Below are positions 45,318 through 59,400 of a stretch of DNA of 64,000 nt, in pieces. A program made the position numbers and the translations under genes. Source of the DNA: Clarireedia homoeocarpa (taxonomy: Eukaryota; Ascomycota; Leotiomycetes; Helotiales; Rutstroemiaceae). Each line of letters starts with the position of its first letter. The first letter of the stretch is position 1. A model generated the notes under the pieces. The model was not told where the DNA came from, ran no database searches, and was given only the letters and a program-made list of their open reading frames with translations. The stretch spans positions 1-64,000 of the forward strand of contig LNKV01000082.1 in assembly GCA_001465935.1 (NCBI GenBank), written 5' to 3'.

Positions 45318-47926
45318 TTAAATGAATGATGATAGGAAGCGTTTCTTTTGAACTGGTGCCATAGGCTGATTGCCTTCGAGGTAGTCGTAATCTTCTTCTC
45401 CTTCTTGATACAATCGTAGCCATTCAGGAAGGAGCGCAGGGGGACCGGGCAGTACAGGGTTCGCCATATGGAAATCGCGTAGGAGCAATAGTAATGTCTT
45501 CAGATCGGAAGCTGAGTACCAGGTCAGATCGTCGTCGTAGTTTTGCCATTTTACGCGATACATTAGTGATTTGCGCTGTAGCTTGCATGCCAGGATCGCC
45601 TCGACGACGTACTCGTCAGTACCAGTGATGTTGATCGGCGGAGGAGGCTCATTATACTGCGCAGGCAAGGGATTATCGGCTGCTTTGTGTAGCTTGTCCG
45701 CAGGGAAGACGTCATAGATACACATTGTATCAAGTAGCTCCAAACGATAGGAGTGGCCGATCTTCTCAAGCACCTTGAAGCGACCACCTATAGGATAGTC
45801 GAGCTTCTTGGACGGGCGTTGAGTAGGCAAGTGCTGTATATCCAACTAGACATAGTCGTCTACATCAAAATCCACAGGTCTCCTATACTTGTTTGCGGAT
45901 GCTGCCATATATGCTTGAGCCTTTTGAATCGATTTACGGGTATACTCAAGTGCTTTGCGATTCCTGCAGGCATAAGTACGTGCTTCTTGTAAGTTAAGGT
46001 CGTCCGTAGCAGGCCGTAAATCATCTCTCCAGTCCCATAGGGCTCTAGGAGTATATCCGTAAAGCACTTCAAATAGCGGTAGATCTCCGAGGGACTTATA
46101 GGGCAGTGTTAGTTGTGTATAATCTATCATAGGTAGGAACTCAGACCAGTTGTCTTGGTAGTAGCTGACGAATGGCCTTAGCCTCTGTTGCAAGTACTGA
46201 TTGTAAATCTCAGTTTGACCGTCAGTTTGTGGGTGGTCTGTAGTTGAAAGCTTGATCTTAGTACCCAAGATGTCGTTGAACCCTTGCCAGAAGGATGAAA
46301 TGAACTACGGGCCTCGATCCGAGAGCATAGTGGTCGGGGCGCTATAGTACTGGTAAACATATATAAGGTAAAGCCTAGCTTGGTCTCGTACAGTGATCGT
46401 CTTGTGGCACGGGATAGTGATTGCCTGCTTGCTCAGTCGATCAATGATTACCAGAACATTGTCATAGCCATGCTTATCCTTATTAAAGCTGCAGTAGTCT
46501 ATCGTGACATGCTCCTATGTATATGTAGGGATAGGCAATGGGTGTAACAGTCCAGGGGTCTTGTCTTTAGGAACTGAGCTACGGCGGCAGGCATGGCAGT
46601 TGCGTATATAGGTGGCAATATCCGTGGAGATACCTCGCCAGTAATACTGCTTGCTTATCAGTAAGAGTGTTTTCTTGATGCCAGGATGAGCAGTTGTGAT
46701 TGAATCATGCATCTCTCGAATGAGCAATGTGCGAAGGTTGCCAGTATCAGGAACAATTAATCGTCTATAGTAGAGCAAATGACCATTTTCCATTTCCAGA
46801 GTCGAATTACTTTTGAGCGCTTGAAGGCGTAGCGGCTGCAAACTTTTCTGATCGCGATTGGCCTATAGAATGCGTGTAATGAGATCCCAAGAGTTTGCTA
46901 TAGCGTTTAATGCAAGCGAGCCAATGTCCTTATAGCCAAAATGGTCAGTTTGGTCAGTTTGGTCAATTTGGTCAATTTGGTCAATTTGGCCAAAATGATC
47001 AAAATGAGTTCGGATGCGTGATGCTAGGATCTCAGGGGCTAACTGTGATTCTTTAAGCAACTGTTGATTACGTCGCTCCTTCTTTGTCTTGTTTTGGGAG
47101 TCGAGTTCGTCTACTTTGCGTGTCAATGTATCAGCTAGGGGATTTTCTTTGCCAGGGCGATATGCGATCAAGAAGTGGTAATCGGCTAGTAGTTCCGCCT
47201 ATCGAGCTTGCCTTGTATTGAGAGTTTTGGTTGACATGAAGTACTCTAATGCCTTATAGTCGGTGAACACTCGGATCTGATGCGGGGTGCTGGTAAGCTC
47301 AGCTCGCCAGTATGCGAAGGACTTGACAATAGCTAGTATTTCCTTATCGTACACCTCATAGTTAAGCTCTGCAGCCTGCATAGTCTTTGAGTAGAAAGCG
47401 ACAGGTAGCCAGTCATCTCCATGTTTCTGCGAGAGTATACTAGCAACTACACTATCTGATACATCGGTCTCGAGTATACAGGGGAGATTGTGGTCGTAGT
47501 GCTGTAGCAAGGGTGTAGTGGTCAGGGTTTCCTTGAGGGTATCGAATGCTTATTGACAGGCTACGTCGAAGTCGAAGCGTACGCCAGTCTTTGTCAGGTG
47601 GATCAAGGGCTTTGCGATCAGGCCAAAGTCTCGGATGAAGTGGCGATAAAAGTTACAGAAACCCAAGAATGATTGAACACCTTTTACAGTGCTGGGGTAT
47701 TGCTATTCTCGTACAACAGCGACCTTTTCTGGGTCTACTTCAATACCTTCAGTACTGATGATGAATCCTAAATACTTTGTACGCTTGACATCAAATTCAC
47801 ATTTCTTAATATCGGCCTGGAGGCCTGCATCTTGGAGTCGCTATAGTACCAGCCTCACTTATGTAGTATGCTCCAGCTCGTTCTCGGAATAAATCAGGAT
47901 ATCATCCAAGTAAGTAGTGCAGAATA
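45318..47926 (-). pseudogene. Pol of chromovirus family B: RT, RNase H, integrase, chromodomain
   Basis: All segments lie in one minus-strand frame broken only by stops of CAG/CAA-to-stop type (for example 45,846-48 and near 46,300, 46,505, 46,862, 47,196 and 47,552). In order from the right: RT active site YLDDILIYSE (about 47,880-47,910), RNase H (ILETDVSDSVVASIL, VFTDYKALEYF), HHCC zinc domain (HPGIKKTLLL...CHACRR, about 46,590-46,680) and integrase core with IDYCSFNKD, LSDRGPQF and QTDGQTEIYNQYL (D, D, E all present). The C-terminal chromodomain is EYVVEAILACKLQRKSLMYRV (about 45,550-45,620), and the stop is at 45,318. A QIDQIDQTDQTD repeat sits in the RNase H-integrase linker. It continues after the hAT at 55,801. 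Confidence 0.92.
46930..46996. repeat. In-frame 9-bp repeat in the RNase H-integrase linker
   Basis: Five to six units of TTTGGTCAR in tandem, encoding QIDQIDQTDQTD on the minus strand. Keeps the reading frame. Confidence 0.85.
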
Positions 47927-47934
47927 CGTCCAGG

Positions 47935-47968
47935 TAGGCTGCGCATCGGGTACCCGCGGGTTACCCGT
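47935..47968 (+). repeat. hAT copy 1 left terminal inverted repeat
   Basis: TAGGCTGCGCATCGGGTACC and following GC-rich segment; one of the few unmutated parts of the element. A second GCGGGTACCCGAC palindromic box follows at about 47,985. Confidence 0.8.
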
Positions 47969-50900
47969 AGATCTTTTCAACCCGACCCGCGGGTACCCGA
48001 CCTACAAGTCGGGTTATTAGTAATCAAGAAACCCGATCTGTAAGTAATCCGATGGATTACTAAAAACCCGATATATAATATTATATAATATAGAGAAACT
48101 AGATATATATATTAATCTTTATACTAATCAGATAAACAAAGATAAAATATAATTTTAATCTATCTATTTTAAATCTAATAGAATAAATATAGAAAATTTA
48201 TTATATTAATTTAGTTAATATATTATAATTCGCTTTTAAATATAAATTTATATTAAGAAATCAATATAATTTATATTTAATTATAAATACTTTCGAATAA
48301 AGTATTTAAACTATTATTATAATAAAAAATATTTATTAAAACTAAAGATCTAAGTAAATAAAAAGAACTAAGAACTATTATTTAATAAGATTTTTAGTTT
48401 AAAGATTGTTTATATAAAAATAATTTAAAATATAATTATATATTTTTCGGACTAACTATATATCTTTAATTTAAATAATAATTTTTTTAATATAAATAAC
48501 TACTAAGTTAATTACTATAATAAATAATTAGTATAATAATTAGTATAATAAATATATATAATTAAAATATACTTTCGAATTCTTAAATAAATATAGTTTC
48601 TATAGTTTCTTATAATATAAATAATATAGTAGATTGAATTTTTAAATTAAGTATTATTATATATATAATCTCTTTAATAATATATTTAAATAAGAATTTT
48701 AAAAATAAATAATTAATAGAGATTTAATATTTATAGATTTCTTATAATATTTATACTTTAGAAAAATATTAGTAAAATATAATTTATTAATTATTATACT
48801 AATTAACTTACTACTAAGTTTTATATAATATTTAATCTTTTTAGTAAATAGTAGAATATATTTTCTATTAGTAATTAGATATATACTATTACTAACTTTA
48901 TTATTTATAAAAAAGTTTATATTTATTAACTTCTTAAGAACTATTCTAATTATATTAAAAGTTTTTTTAATAGTTTTAGCTTTAATAAAACTAAATACTT
49001 TTTTTAGTTTAATAGAAGATAGTATATTAATAAATAGTTTAAATTTAGTATTTTTTTTAAAAAACTTCTTAATATATTTATTTAGTTTTTCTATTTTGAG
49101 ATTAGTATATAAATAGAATATAATTAAGAAAAATAATTATTTAGTTTTCTTAAAGTAGAAATATTATTTTTTTTATTATTATTATTTATTTTTATAATAA
49201 GTTATTTTCTTTTAACTAGTTTTTTATAAATTAATAAAGATATCTTTAAGATTGATTAATATAAAAATTAATAGAAAAGATATTAAATTTATTAATAAAT
49301 AATCTATTATTCTTATTAAATTTTAAGATTTTTCTTTAATTTAAAAAAAAGAAAAGATTTTATATAATATCTTTTAAATAATCTTCTTAGAGATTAGAAA
49401 AAGTTTTTAAATAATATTAGAATATATTTATAATTAAATAAGATAACTTAGAAATAATTAAAGTAGAGATAGTAATATTATTATATTTTTTAAACTAATT
49501 ATATTTAAAATCCTTTTTAGATTAATATAATAATTATTATAAAGATTTATAAATTTATAATAACTTTATAATATCTTTATATTTTTAATATATATTTCTC
49601 GTTTTCAGATTAATTTTAAAATAAATATTAAAAATAAATAAATTAGTATAAAAAATATATAGATATATTTTCTTCTAATAATTCTAATTCTTTTTTAAAG
49701 GTTTTATTAATTATAATAGATTTAATATAATAATTCTATCTTAGAAACTGAGTTTTATAATAATAATCAAGAATATCTAATACTAAATTATCTAATAAAA
49801 TATTCGACTTATAATTTAAGAAGTCTATATAAAAATAAAGTAAAAGAGATTAAAACTAAATATAAGATTAATATAAAGATTAGTATAATAATAAAAGAAT
49901 AAACTTTTAGATTAAATAATTATTATTAATCTTTATTATAAATAGGAAATTTATAATTAGGGTTTTCTATATTAATTATAGAAATATCTTTAGATATAAT
50001 TATTTTTCCTTTCTTTTTTTTATTTATTATATTTTAAATATTAGATAGAGAGTTATTAGATAATTCTAATAAATTAGATAATTTAGAAGAACTACTAGAA
50101 TTCTAGATTTATAAATTAATAAAATAAAAATATAAGAAATAGATATAAAAAACTTATTTATAAAAATATTTTTTTAGTATAATTCTATTTTAAAGTTAAT
50201 AGAGTATTTTTAATAAAATTAGATTATAAAAGAGATTAGTAAATAAATTAGTAAAATAAATATATAAACTTATATATTATTAATTCGATATTTTAACTAT
50301 AGTTTTTATTCTTTAAAAATAATATAAATAATAATTTTGAAGATTAATTTTATCTAAAATATTAATTAAATTATTTGATTAATAATCAGATATATTTCTT
50401 AATAAAGTATTTATTTAAAGATTGATAAAAAGATTATCTAATAGTTTATTAAAATTATTATCTTCTTATTATAATTCTAAAACGATTAGTATAAAGATTA
50501 GTATAAAATATTATTAAAACTTATTTATAAAAAAAATATAATATTTTTCAAGAACTACGATTTTTTTTATATATCTTTGAAAATATAATTAATAGAATAA
50601 TTAGTATAAAAAATTAAATAATATATTTTACTTTAATTAAATTATTATAAAAGCCGAGTAGTTATAAAAAGAAGAATATAAAAGTAATAAAATTAAATTT
50701 ATTACTTAAAAATAATAAGTATTTTAATTAAAAAAATAAATAAATTAAAATTTAATTATAATAAATTTTTCATTTAAATATATATATATAACTATAATTT
50801 CTTTTTCTTTTAATTATCTTCTAAATTATATTACTATTTTATTAAGGATCTTTAAGTTAGTAAATACTTTTTAATTATTAATATATACTAATCTTTATAT

Positions 50901-53399
50901 TAATTATATAAATACGAAAATAGTATTTAAATATAAATCGCTAATCGATTTATTAAATAATTTTTATATAGTTAAAATAAGAATTTATATTATAAGATTT
51001 TAAAATAATCTTATTATAAATTATATTAAGAAAATTAAAAATATTAATTATATTATTATATAATATATAAGAGATAAATTTAAGAAATTACTATATTATC
51101 TTATAATAAATAAAGTGATTTAGAAAATATTTTTATAATAATCTAAAGATAATATTCGATTGAAATAGTAAGTTATATAGTTTTTTTATACTAATCAATA
51201 TACTAATCTATATATAGTACTAAAGAGAGTAACGATTAGAAGTCTATTATTAAATCGTATAATTATAATAAGATTAAAGAACTTTTTATTATAATAGATA
51301 ATAGAAATCAGAGTTTCAAAGATATCGACTATAATAATAATAAGGAATAAAAGTATAAATAGAGATAAAGAGAAAATAAAAAGGTTAATAATAACGGAAT
51401 TATAGATATTTTAGTTATTATAATTTAGTTAAAAGAAAATAATTATAAAAAACTATAAAAATAAATTTAGATAAAGATTTTTATAATTTTTTTTAATATA
51501 AGGATATTCTAATAATTAAAATCTAAATAAATAAGAAATAAGTTTTTAAACTCTAGTAAAATAAATAGTAAATTAATATTAAGAGTTTAAAGAAGAAAAT
51601 CAAAAAGCTAGATATAATAAATAATAATAAATTTAATATTATATTATTTATTTATTAGGAATCTAATAAGTAAGTAAATTTTCTCTTAATTTTTATACTA
51701 ATCAATCTAATAATAATATAGTAGATACTCTATATATATACTTTCTAATATATACTTTATTATTAATAAAAAAGAAGTTTAAAGAAATCTAATAATATAA
51801 ATAGTTTAGTAAGAAGATATTTAAGATTCTAGATAATTATTAAATATTATAAATTTTTAAGATATTAAAGATAATTTTAATTCTAAATAGTTATTTTTAC
51901 TAAGTTCTACTTAATAATAATTAAATAGTTTTAAAAAAATTACTACTTTTAAATTTAATATCTTAAAAGATCTTATAGAATATAAAGAAATATAATAATT
52001 ATTTAATATTATAGAATTAATAGATAAAGTATAATAAAGTTTTAAATATATCTTTCTTTCTAATTCTAATTTAAGATTTATATTAAATACTCTTGAAATT
52101 TATTAATTTACTTGAATATTTATAAATCTTTAAATATATAATATTATTATAATATTCTTTTTATAATAGTGATTAGTATAAAAATTAGTATAAAAAACTT
52201 TTAATTATTTTATATAACTAGTTAATATCTAGTCTACTTTTGAGAAAAATATATAAATCTAGTTTATATAATTAATTATTTTATTTTTTCTTTTTTTTAT
52301 ATTTATTTTTTTTTTATCTTATTTTTATTTTAATTTTTTAAATCTTCTTTACTTTTCTTATTATATTCCCTTTTTTTTTAAAATCAATATTTATTTCGAA
52401 TATAATTAATCTTTATATCTAATATCTTTTAGTAGTCAGTTCTATATTATAGAGATTATATATTATTCTTTATTAGATTAATTTATAAATTCAGATAATC
52501 TTAATAATTATCTACTAACTTTAGATAATCCTTTTTAAGATAATATTTTAAATATATTATCTTTTTTAATTCTTATAAAACTAAATCTATTATTTAAATA
52601 ATCGGTATTTTATTTTACTAAATTTCTTTAATAGTAGATTACTATTAAATAGATTTATAAAGAGATCGAAAATAGTATTAATAAAAGAATATTATTAAAA
52701 AAGATATTTTAAAATTCTATAATTTAGAAATTATCTATTTAAAATAAATATAATTAAATAACTGATTGAAAGACTAGAGATTTATATATTATATATCGAA
52801 AATATAGAATTTGTTTTATTTATTCTAATTATAAAAATCTAAAGATAAATATAATAAAAAATTATTTAGAAATAAAAAATTATCGAAAGAAAGTTTAAAT
52901 AACTAAAAGTTATATTTAATAATTTTTACTTTAAGCTTCTTTTAATAAATAGATAGATACTAATTAGTATAAAGATTATTATAAAACTAATTAATATAAA
53001 AAAAAAATATATAATTATTTATTAAATCTTTATTTTATAATTAAATTTTAATATCGATTATCTTTATATAAATTCTATTTTATATAGTTGAAGATTTAGA
53101 ATAGTATTATTTAATTATAATATTTAATTCTTTATAATAATTTTCTTTAACAACTATTATATATAAATAATTTTATAAATAACTAGTCGAAGTTAAATAA
53201 AATACTCTTTTAAAATTTATATTTAGAAGTAAATTTATATTATTATTTAATATTTAGTCTAGTATAATAAGACTTTCCTTTCTAGAGATTATTATATATT
53301 ATATTAATAAAGATTAGTAATTAATTAAAAAACTTATTAATTTCGAATCTTTAAAAAAAGTTTATTTTAATAATATTTTAATAAAAGTAGTTAAAAGAG

Positions 53400-54440
53400 T
53401 TACTAATAAATTTAGTATTTTAAATTATATTATCTCGATTATAACTAATAATATAAATTTTAATATTATTATAATAATTAAACTAAGAAATAATATATCT
53501 TCTAATTTAAAAGTTCTATATTTCGATAACTTTCTAAATAACTAATATATTAAATATATTCTTTATTTAATTTATATTATCTAGTTTATATTAAAAGCTC
53601 TTTTAAGAAAGATTCGACTTAAACTAACTAATAATATATTTATTCGAGATTAGAAAGATAATTAACTTAAAGAAATTAAATAGTTAAAAAAAATAATAAT
53701 TATAATATTAAATATATCCTTATTAAAATAAGTTTTCAGATTTTTTACTAATCTTTATATTAACTAAATAACTAGATTCGGAAATTATTTATTTTTATAA
53801 ATTCTAGTAATCAACGAAAAACTAGATTTAAAGAAATTTAAATAAAATTTATTATAAATAAATAGATTTAAAAGATTAGACTTTTTATTTTAATTATAAA
53901 TATATCAACTTAATAAAATTCAATTAGAACTATATTAATTTATATAATATATTTTTGAAAATCAATTAATATTTTTTATAATAAATATACTACTATTAAG
54001 TTTTTAAATCTTAAAGATATATAATAGAAATAAATTAGCTATCTTATCGATATTATATATTCTTTTAACTTCCTGATTACTAATATTAATAAAACTAAAA
54101 ATATTATATTATTATATAATCTTAATATATATAATAAACTTTTCAAGTAGTTATTCGAATATTAGTATTATTTAATAAATAAATCAATAAGATATCTATA
54201 AGTAAAAAATCTCTTTTAAAATATTGAAATAGTTAAAAAAAAACTAGATTACTATTATAATAAAATATATAATAATCTTAAAAGTATCTATATAATTAGT
54301 ATTTTACTTTATAGAAACTTTAAATAAAAAGTTTTTAAGAAAGATTATTACTAATTAAACTATATATAAAGGAATTAATAAATAGAATTTAAAAAATAGT
54401 TTAAAAAGTTATATAAAACTTTATATAAACGATAATTATT
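53400..54440 (+). pseudogene. hAT transposase relic (copy 1)
   Basis: Plus-strand reading with RIP-type stops shows hAT landmarks in order: IISIITNN for the TDNASNN box (about 53,440), NNQYIKYILYLIYIIQFIL for the RIRCxxHxLNLxxQ box (about 53,545-53,600), a long charged helix region, and IEVVKKKLDYYYNKIYNN followed by IYIISILLYRNFKQKVF (about 54,222-54,330), matching the YY...iyaiAxiLdPRxK segment. The C-terminal hATC dimerisation motif was not identified with confidence. The N-terminal part must lie upstream (about 51-53 kb) but is unreadable by eye. Confidence 0.65.
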
Positions 54441-55747
54441 AATTAACTAATAAATTTAATATTTATAATAACTTGATATAGATCTATTAATAATATTTTT
54501 TATTAAGAGTTATTTCTATTAAAAGAATATCGAGATATCAACTTCTAAGTCTTAAAATAAAATAAATATATATAATAAAATAGTAAAATAGATAAATTTA
54601 AATTAGTATTTTATACTAATCTTTATATTAATTATTATATAACTAATAATTTTTTAAAGTCTGATTTATAAAGTATCTTATAAATATAATAATTATTTAA
54701 ATACTAACTTCCTAACTTTATAATTATAATATAAGATCTACTTTATATTCTTTTAGTTAAAATTAGAGTTAAGCGAATTTTCAATTTTAATTATAATTTC
54801 TATTATTATTAATATAGATAGCTTTTATCTAATATAATATAAATATCTCTATTAGTTTTTATTTCTTATTAATATAATAATTACTTTGATATATTTTTAA
54901 AAAAGTAATTAAAAGATATAATAGATATAAAAAGTATAGAAGATAAAGATATTCTTCGAGAAATATAATAACAAGAAAATAAAACTAATTATTAGAAAAC
55001 TAAATTTAAAGAATAAAATAGAGATTTTTATATTAGTAATAAAAAAATAAGTCTTTTATTAAAAGTATAAACTATATAAATATAATTTCGAAAAGACTAA
55101 ATTAAACTTCGAGTTTATAAAAAATAAAAAAATTATAATAATCTTATATAAGATTTATTTATAATTAATTAAGAAATATAATAAACTTAATAAGAAATAG
55201 GAATTCAATAAGTTAAATAAGATTATCTTAATATATATTTATATAATAATTTTGATATTTCTAATAACGATATCTTTAATTATATTAAAAAGCTAAATTT
55301 CAATATTTAAAATAAATAATTTATATTATTACTATTATTAAATAAAAAAAGAAGGATTCTTGAATATTAGATTATTTTAAATAATTTAATATTAATTATT
55401 TTAGATTAATTCTATTAATATTATTAGATAGTTTAATAAAATATTAAATATTATATTTATTATACTAATCTTTATATTAATCTTTTAATTATTTATTTTA
55501 TTATATAACTTTCAAGTCTTAATAGAATATTAGGTTATTAAATAATCTAGTAGACTATTATATAATTTACCGAGTTATTAACTTGATAAATAATTTATTA
55601 GATTATTAGATAATCTAATAGATTATTAATTTAATAAGTAACTTATTAGATTATTAAGTAATCTAGTAGGTTAGTAAGTTAAGTTATTAAAAGATAATTT
55701 ACTTATAAGTTGATCTTAATATTTTCAATCTACTTACAAGTAACCTG

Positions 55748-55792
55748 ACCCGCCGGGTACTCGATAACCCGCCGGGTTACGTATGTAGTTTA
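55748..55792 (-). repeat. hAT copy 1 right terminal inverted repeat
   Basis: Contains two CCCGCCGGGT boxes and ends TACGTATGTAGTTTA before the TATCTAGA duplicate. Confidence 0.75.
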
Positions 55793-55800
55793 TATCTAGA

Positions 55801-56470
55801 TAGTTAAACAAGATATTATTTATATAATATTAGTATATTATAAGTCTATTAGTCAATCTAAAAAGTATAACTTTATATTTATAAACTCTATAATATATTC
55901 GAAAAGTAGTATACTCTTTAGAGATTAGATCTATTTAGATATAGTAGAAAGTCTAATAAATATTAAACTTTATAAAGACTTTTATATTTATAATATATAT
56001 AAGTATTTTATTAATTAGAGATAGTAAGTATCGATCTTTATAAGTAAGAGTATTTAAAGTATAGAAATCGATATAAAAATATAGTATATTATTAAGTTTC
56101 TTAATAAAGAGAACTAGAGTTATAAATAGTATTTAACTTAGTTTAATAAAGTTTTTAACTAGATTGTTAATTAAATACTTTTTAACTATCTCGAGCTCTT
56201 TAAACGATATTTTATAAAGAGAGTTGTATTTTAATACTTTCTCGCTATTACTTTCTAGTTCGATTTTATAATTATATAATTGATAAGAAGGTAGGATATT
56301 TAATTTAATCTTAGAAAATATATAAATATAGTTAGTATATTTCTCAGAAAGCGATAGTTCAAAACTAGTATCTATTGATAAGATCGATTATATAATAGTA
56401 TATCGATTTATAAACTTAAGTATCTAAATAATAAGATTATCTATTTAAAAGTGTTAGTCTTAATAAATAT
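55801..56470 (-). pseudogene. RT of chromovirus family B, RIP-mutated continuation
   Basis: Minus-strand reading from 56,470 leftward gives NSLYKISFKELEIVKKYL, then FIKLSQI, LFIKKLNNILYFYIDFYTLN, TYKDRYLLSLINKIL, FYYIQIDLISKEYTTFRI and YKYKVILFRLTN, the standard N-terminal order of a Gypsy RT. It ends at the TATCTAGA target duplicate, where the left half takes over with YLDVFC. Stops are RIP-type. Contrasts with the lightly mutated half at 45.3-47.9 kb. Confidence 0.85.
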
Positions 56471-56478
56471 ATTATTAG

Positions 56479-59400
56479 TAGGTTATATATCGGGTACCCG
56501 CGGGTTACTTATAAATCTTTTTAATCCGACTTATAAGTATTCGATTTATAAGTCGGGTTATTAGTAATTAAGAAATCCGATTTATAAGTAACTTGATAGA
56601 TTATTAAAAATCTGATATATAATATTATATAATATAAAGAAACTAGATATATATATTAATCTTTATATTAATTAGATAAATAAAGATAAAATATAATCTT
56701 AATCTATTTATTTTAAATCTAATAAAATAAATATAGAAAATTCGTTATATTAATTTAATTAATATATTATAATTTGTTTTTAAATATAAATTTATATTAA
56801 GAAATCAATATAATTTATATTTAATTATAAATACTTTCGAATAAAGTATTTAAACTATTATTATAATAAAAAATATTTATTAAAACTAAAGATCTAAGTA
56901 AATAAAAAAAACTAAAAACTATTATTTAATAAAATCTTTAATTTAGAGATTATTTATATAAAAGTAATCTAGAATATAATTATATATTTTTCAGACTAAC
57001 TATATATCTTTAGTTTAGATAATAATTTTTTTAATATAAATAACTACTAAGTTAGTTATTATAATAAACAATTAATATAATAATTAATATAATAAATATA
57101 TATAATTAAAATATACTTTCGAATTCTTAAATAAATATAACTTTTATAACTTCTTATAATATAAATAATATAGTAGATTAAATTTTTAAACTAGATATTA
57201 TTATATATATAATCTTTTTAATAATATATTTAAATAAAAGTTTTAAAAATAAATAATTAATAGAGATCTAGTATCTATAGATTTCTTATAATATTTATAT
57301 TTTAGAAAAATATTAGTAAAATATAATTTATTAATTATTATAGTAATTAATTTATTACTAAGTTTTATATAATATTTGATTTTTTTAATAGATAGTAGAA
57401 TATATTTTCTATTAGTAATTAGATATATATTATTATTAACTTTATTATTTATAAAAGAGTTTATATTTATTAGTTTTTTAAAAACTATCTTAATTATATT
57501 AAAAGCTTTTTTAATAGTTTTAGTTTTAATAAAACTAGATATTTTTTTTAGTTTAATAGAAAATAGTATATTAATAAATAATTTAAATTTAATATCTCTT
57601 TTAAGAAACTTTCTAATATATTTATTTAATTTTTCTATTTCGAGATTAATATATAAATAGAATATAGTTAAGAAAAATAATTACTTAGTTTTTCTAAAAT
57701 AGAAATATTATTTTCTTTATTATTATTACTTATTTTTATAATAAACTATTTTCTTTTAACTAGTTTTTTATAAATTAGTAAAGATATTTTTAAGATTAAT
57801 TAATATAAAGATTAATAGAAAAGATATTAAATTTATTAATAAATAATCTATTATTCTTATTAAATTTTAAGATTTTTCTTTAATTTAAAAGAAAAAAAAA
57901 GTCTTATATAATATCTTCTAAATAATCTTCTTAAAGATTAGAAAAAGTTTTTAAATAATATTAGAATATATTTATAATTAAATAAAATAATTTAGAAATA
58001 GTTAAAATAAAGATAGTAATATTATTATATTCTTTAAATTAATTATATTTAAGATTCTTTTTAAATTAATATAATAATTATTATAAAGATTTATAAACTT
58101 ATAATAACTTTATAATATCTTTATATTTTTAATATATATTTCTTGTTTTTAGATTGTTTTTAAAATAAATATTAAAAATAAATAAATTAGTATAGAAAAT
58201 ATATAAATATATTTTCTTTTAATAATTCTAATTCTTCTTTAAAAACTTTATTAATTATAATAGACTTAATATAATAATTCTATTTTAGAAACTGAGTTTT
58301 ATAATAATAATTAAAAATATCTAATATTAAATTATCTAATAAAATATCTAACTTATAATCTAAGAAGTTTATATAAAAATAAAGTAGAAGAAGTTAAAAT
58401 TAAATATAAGATTAATATAAAAATTAGTATAATAATAAAAGAATAAACTTTTAAATTAAATAGTTATTACTAATCTTTATTATAAATAAGAAATTCGTAA
58501 TTAAGATTTTTTATACTAATTATAAGAATATCTTTAAATATAATTATTTTTCCTTTTCCTTTTTTATTTATTATATTTTAAATATTAGATAGAGAGTTAT
58601 TAAATAATTCTAATAGATTAAATAATTTAGAAGAATTATTAGAATTCTAGATTTATAGATTAATAAAATAAAAATATAAGAAGTAGATATAAAAAACTTA
58701 TTTATAAAGATATTTTTTTAATATAATTTTATTTTAAAATTAATAAAGTATTTTTAATAGGATTAGATTATAAAAGAGATTAGTAAACAAATTAGTAAAA
58801 TAGATATATAAATTTATATATTATTAATTTAATATTTTAACTATAATCTTTATTCTTTAGAGATAATATAAATAATAATTTTAAAGATTAATTTTATTTA
58901 AAATATTAATTGAATTATCTAATTAATAATTAGATATATTTTCTAGTAGAGTATTTACTTAAAGATCGATAAGAAAATTATTTAATAACTTATTAGAATT
59001 ATTATCTTCTCATTATAACTCTAAAGCGATTAATATAAAAATTAGTATAAAATATTATTAAAACTTATTTATAAAAAAGATATAATATCTTTCGAAAACT
59101 ATGATTCTTTTTATATATCTCTGAAAATATAATTAATAGAATAATTAGTATAAAAAATTAGATAATATATTTTATTTTAATTAAATTATTATAAAAGCTA
59201 AGTAGTTATAAGAAGAAGAATATAAAGATAATAAAATTAAACTTATTATCTAAAAATAATAAATATTTTAATTGAAAAAGTAAATAAATTAAAATTTAAT
59301 TATAATAAATTTTTCGTCTAAATATATATATATAATTATAATTTCTTTTTCTTTTAATTATCTTCTAAACTATATTACTATTTTATTAAAGATCTTTAAA

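Larger units (their letters stand above)
47935..55792 (+). mobile_element. hAT-superfamily transposon, copy 1 (7,858 bp)
   Basis: The left end is TAGGCTGCGCA (47,935) followed by CGGGTACCCGCGGG. The right end, reverse complemented, is TAAACTACATA, which equals the left end after RIP-type changes only, and a CCGGCGGGTTATCG segment follows. The 8-bp target duplications are CGTCCAGG (47,927-47,934) and TATCTAGA (55,793-55,800), again identical apart from C-to-T and G-to-A. Removing the element and one duplicate joins the RT of family B in frame (FNYLDVFCTTYLDD). A hAT transposase relic is inside on the plus strand. The interior is strongly RIP-mutated. Confidence 0.88.
44916..56470 (-). mobile_element. 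Chromovirus family B (minus strand), interrupted by hAT copies
   Basis: The 3' LTR is at the left (44,916-45,120), preceded on the minus strand by a polypurine tract. Pol follows rightward to 47,934, where a hAT element is inserted, and resumes at 55,793 with more RT sequence up to a second hAT insertion at 56,479. The remaining 5' part (rest of RT, protease, gag and 5' LTR) lies beyond the second hAT and outside the window. The left part is scarcely mutated; the 55.8-56.5 kb part is heavily RIP-mutated. Confidence 0.9.

Noticed and set aside
57376..57660. 94-aa hydrophobic membrane protein
   Set aside because: AT-rich RIP sequence yields I/L/F-rich frames; the equivalent position in copy 1 (48,832-49,116) is not open. 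The antisense reading is also weak.
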